From: Bacteroidales bacterium
GTDB lineage: Bacteria; Bacteroidota; Bacteroidia; Bacteroidales; F082
Assembly: GCA_027022105.1 (NCBI GenBank)
Contig: JALVZH010000361.1
Span: forward strand, 1-50,374
Reading direction: 5' to 3'
DNA length: 50,374 nucleotides
Shown: positions 49,335 to 50,374 of the stretch, one piece after another
Position numbering within the stretch: the stretch's first letter is position 1
Layout: every line of letters begins with the position of its first letter
The notes under the pieces: model-generated
Seen by the model: only the letters and a program-made list of their open reading frames with translations
Database searches by the model: none
Told to the model about the DNA's origin: nothing
Program-made: the position numbers and the translations under genes

Positions 49335-49430
49335 TTTTTGGGCGGCCGGGTTTACAGTTGCATGCCGGCAGGCATCGCAATCTGCGGGCTTGCAGTTGCA
49401 TGCTGCCAGACATCGCAATCTGCTGTCCGC
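49335..49430. repeat. Interspersed repeat family C, copy 2 (inverted relative to 31.9 kb)
   Basis: TTTTTTGGGCGGCCGGGTTTACAGTTGCATGCCGGCAGGCATCGCAATCTGCGGGCTTGCAGTTGCATGC. Confidence 0.85.
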
Positions 49431-49659
49431 TTCCATCCCTGCCGCAACTACTCATAAACCTGACGGATTGAACGCTGATTTGTGCGTAAGGCCTCCGTCA
49501 GGTTGAGAATACACTTCATCGGTTTTGTCATGTTCAGAGCCATCGAAAGGAAGGTCAGGCGGGGCGGAATGGTAACAGAACCTAATGCTTGTTCTTCTCA
49601 ACCTGTCGGGGCCCTGCGCGCATGGCTACGTTCAACCCGACAGGTTTACGTCTTATTCC

Positions 49660-49940
49660 TCTTCCTCGTCCCAATTCCACTCAGCCTCAGGCGGAGTGGA
49701 AATCTTCTGCTTGTACCATCCAACTCACACCACCAACCCCTCATAATTCAGACCCGCCTTAGGCGGGGAAGAATCTGCCCTCGTGCTTCTTTTCCAATTT
49801 GCAATACAGTACTGATATCATTTCGGGGATTCATCAGAGTCCGCCTCAGGCGGAGCCATCTGAATTATAGGGAGTAGTGTTTTCCCCACCCCCTTGCTAA
49901 TTGAGCGTTGAATATTGCTTATTGCTCATTTCCAATTCGT
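49660..49940 (+). repeat. Intergenic repeat family B, copy 3
   Basis: Shares CCAATTTGCAATA...GATATCATTTCGGGGATTCATC and CCCACCCCCTTGCTAATTGAGCGTTGAATATTGC with copies 1 and 2. Confidence 0.8.
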
Positions 49941-49988
49941 TCTCCAATCAACAGTTTTTCACAAAAGAATGAAGAAATATCCTGTAAT

Positions 49989-50374
49989 TTACAACTTAAC
50001 CATCCTACGCATAAAGTTCTGTTTTCCCGATATAACCTTAACAAAATAGAGCCCTTTGGGCAGTGCCGAAACATCAAGGGTAACTTTGCTTTGAGACGAA
50101 GAAAGTCTCTTTACTGTTCTGCCCTGCAAATCGGTAATTTCAATGCTATTTTCGCCTGTAAATATATGGTTGAAAAACAGCGAAACATGTTCTTTAGCCG
50201 GATTGGGACCCAAAGTAAAGAAAAGCCGGTTGCCTGTTTCTTCAACGGTTCCCAGAATGGTATCCACCTCATCCAGTGTCCAGTTATCCGGATCCACTTC
50301 CATATCCACAACGGTTTTTGTTACCGGTACTTCAAAAGTATTCAGGTTATCGGTCTGCCTCAACTGAACCACCG
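49989..50374 (-). CDS. T9SS type A sorting-domain protein (C-terminus; N-terminus beyond right edge)
   Basis: FTLGPNPAKEHVSLFFNHIFTGENSIEITDLQGRTVKRLSSSQSKVTLDVSALPKGLYFVKVISGKQNFMRRMVKL. Confidence 0.88.
   Translation of the reverse strand, partial: VVQLRQTDNLNTFEVPVTKTVVDMEVDPDNWTLDEVDTILGTVEETGNRLFFTLGPNPAKEHVSLFFNHIFTGENSIEITDLQGRTVKRLSSSQSKVTLDVSALPKGLYFVKVISGKQNFMRRMVKL

Noticed and set aside
1-50374. Prophage or integrative element
   Set aside because: No structural phage genes, integrase, relaxase or transposase were recognised anywhere in the window.

Overview
This is a Bacteroidota-type chromosomal window, judging from gldA/F/G-like ABC genes, T9SS sorting domains, Omp28, DUF6029 and SusD-free lipoproteins. 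It is mostly housekeeping and envelope genes: PHP phosphatase, transaldolase, YitT, PpiD/SurA-like PPIase, SirB1-like, HD hydrolase, glucosaminidase-LysM, radical SAM, BASS/ACR3-like transporter, SDR epimerase, the GldA/F/G-DUF4340 set, Omp28-DUF6029-TlpA, ManA, GNAT, a LytTR/LytS pair, lipoproteins, tRNA-Ala(GGC), AspS, NhaA and CbpA/CbpM. The main accessory feature is a complete type II-C CRISPR-Cas locus at about 17.34-24.95 kb. It has cas9 (1353 aa), cas1, cas2, 30 identical 36-bp repeats plus one degenerate terminal repeat (30 spacers of 29-30 bp), and a divergent tracrRNA upstream of cas9 with an anti-repeat, nexus, hairpin and UUCG terminator. Five of six consecutive spacers are variants of one low-complexity tandem motif (TTCAGTAT / TTTGTTTG in crRNA sense). 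A symmetric bidirectional terminator sits only 11 nt from the first repeat, which points to promoters inside the repeats. Intergenic space is rich in several distinct repeat families: 110-137 bp palindromic MITE/REP-like elements, a larger shared intergenic repeat that also brackets the CRISPR locus, and a tandem ~227-bp array with multiple hairpins, one supported by apparent covariation in a distant copy. I ran no database searches; family names come from recognising motifs in the translations.
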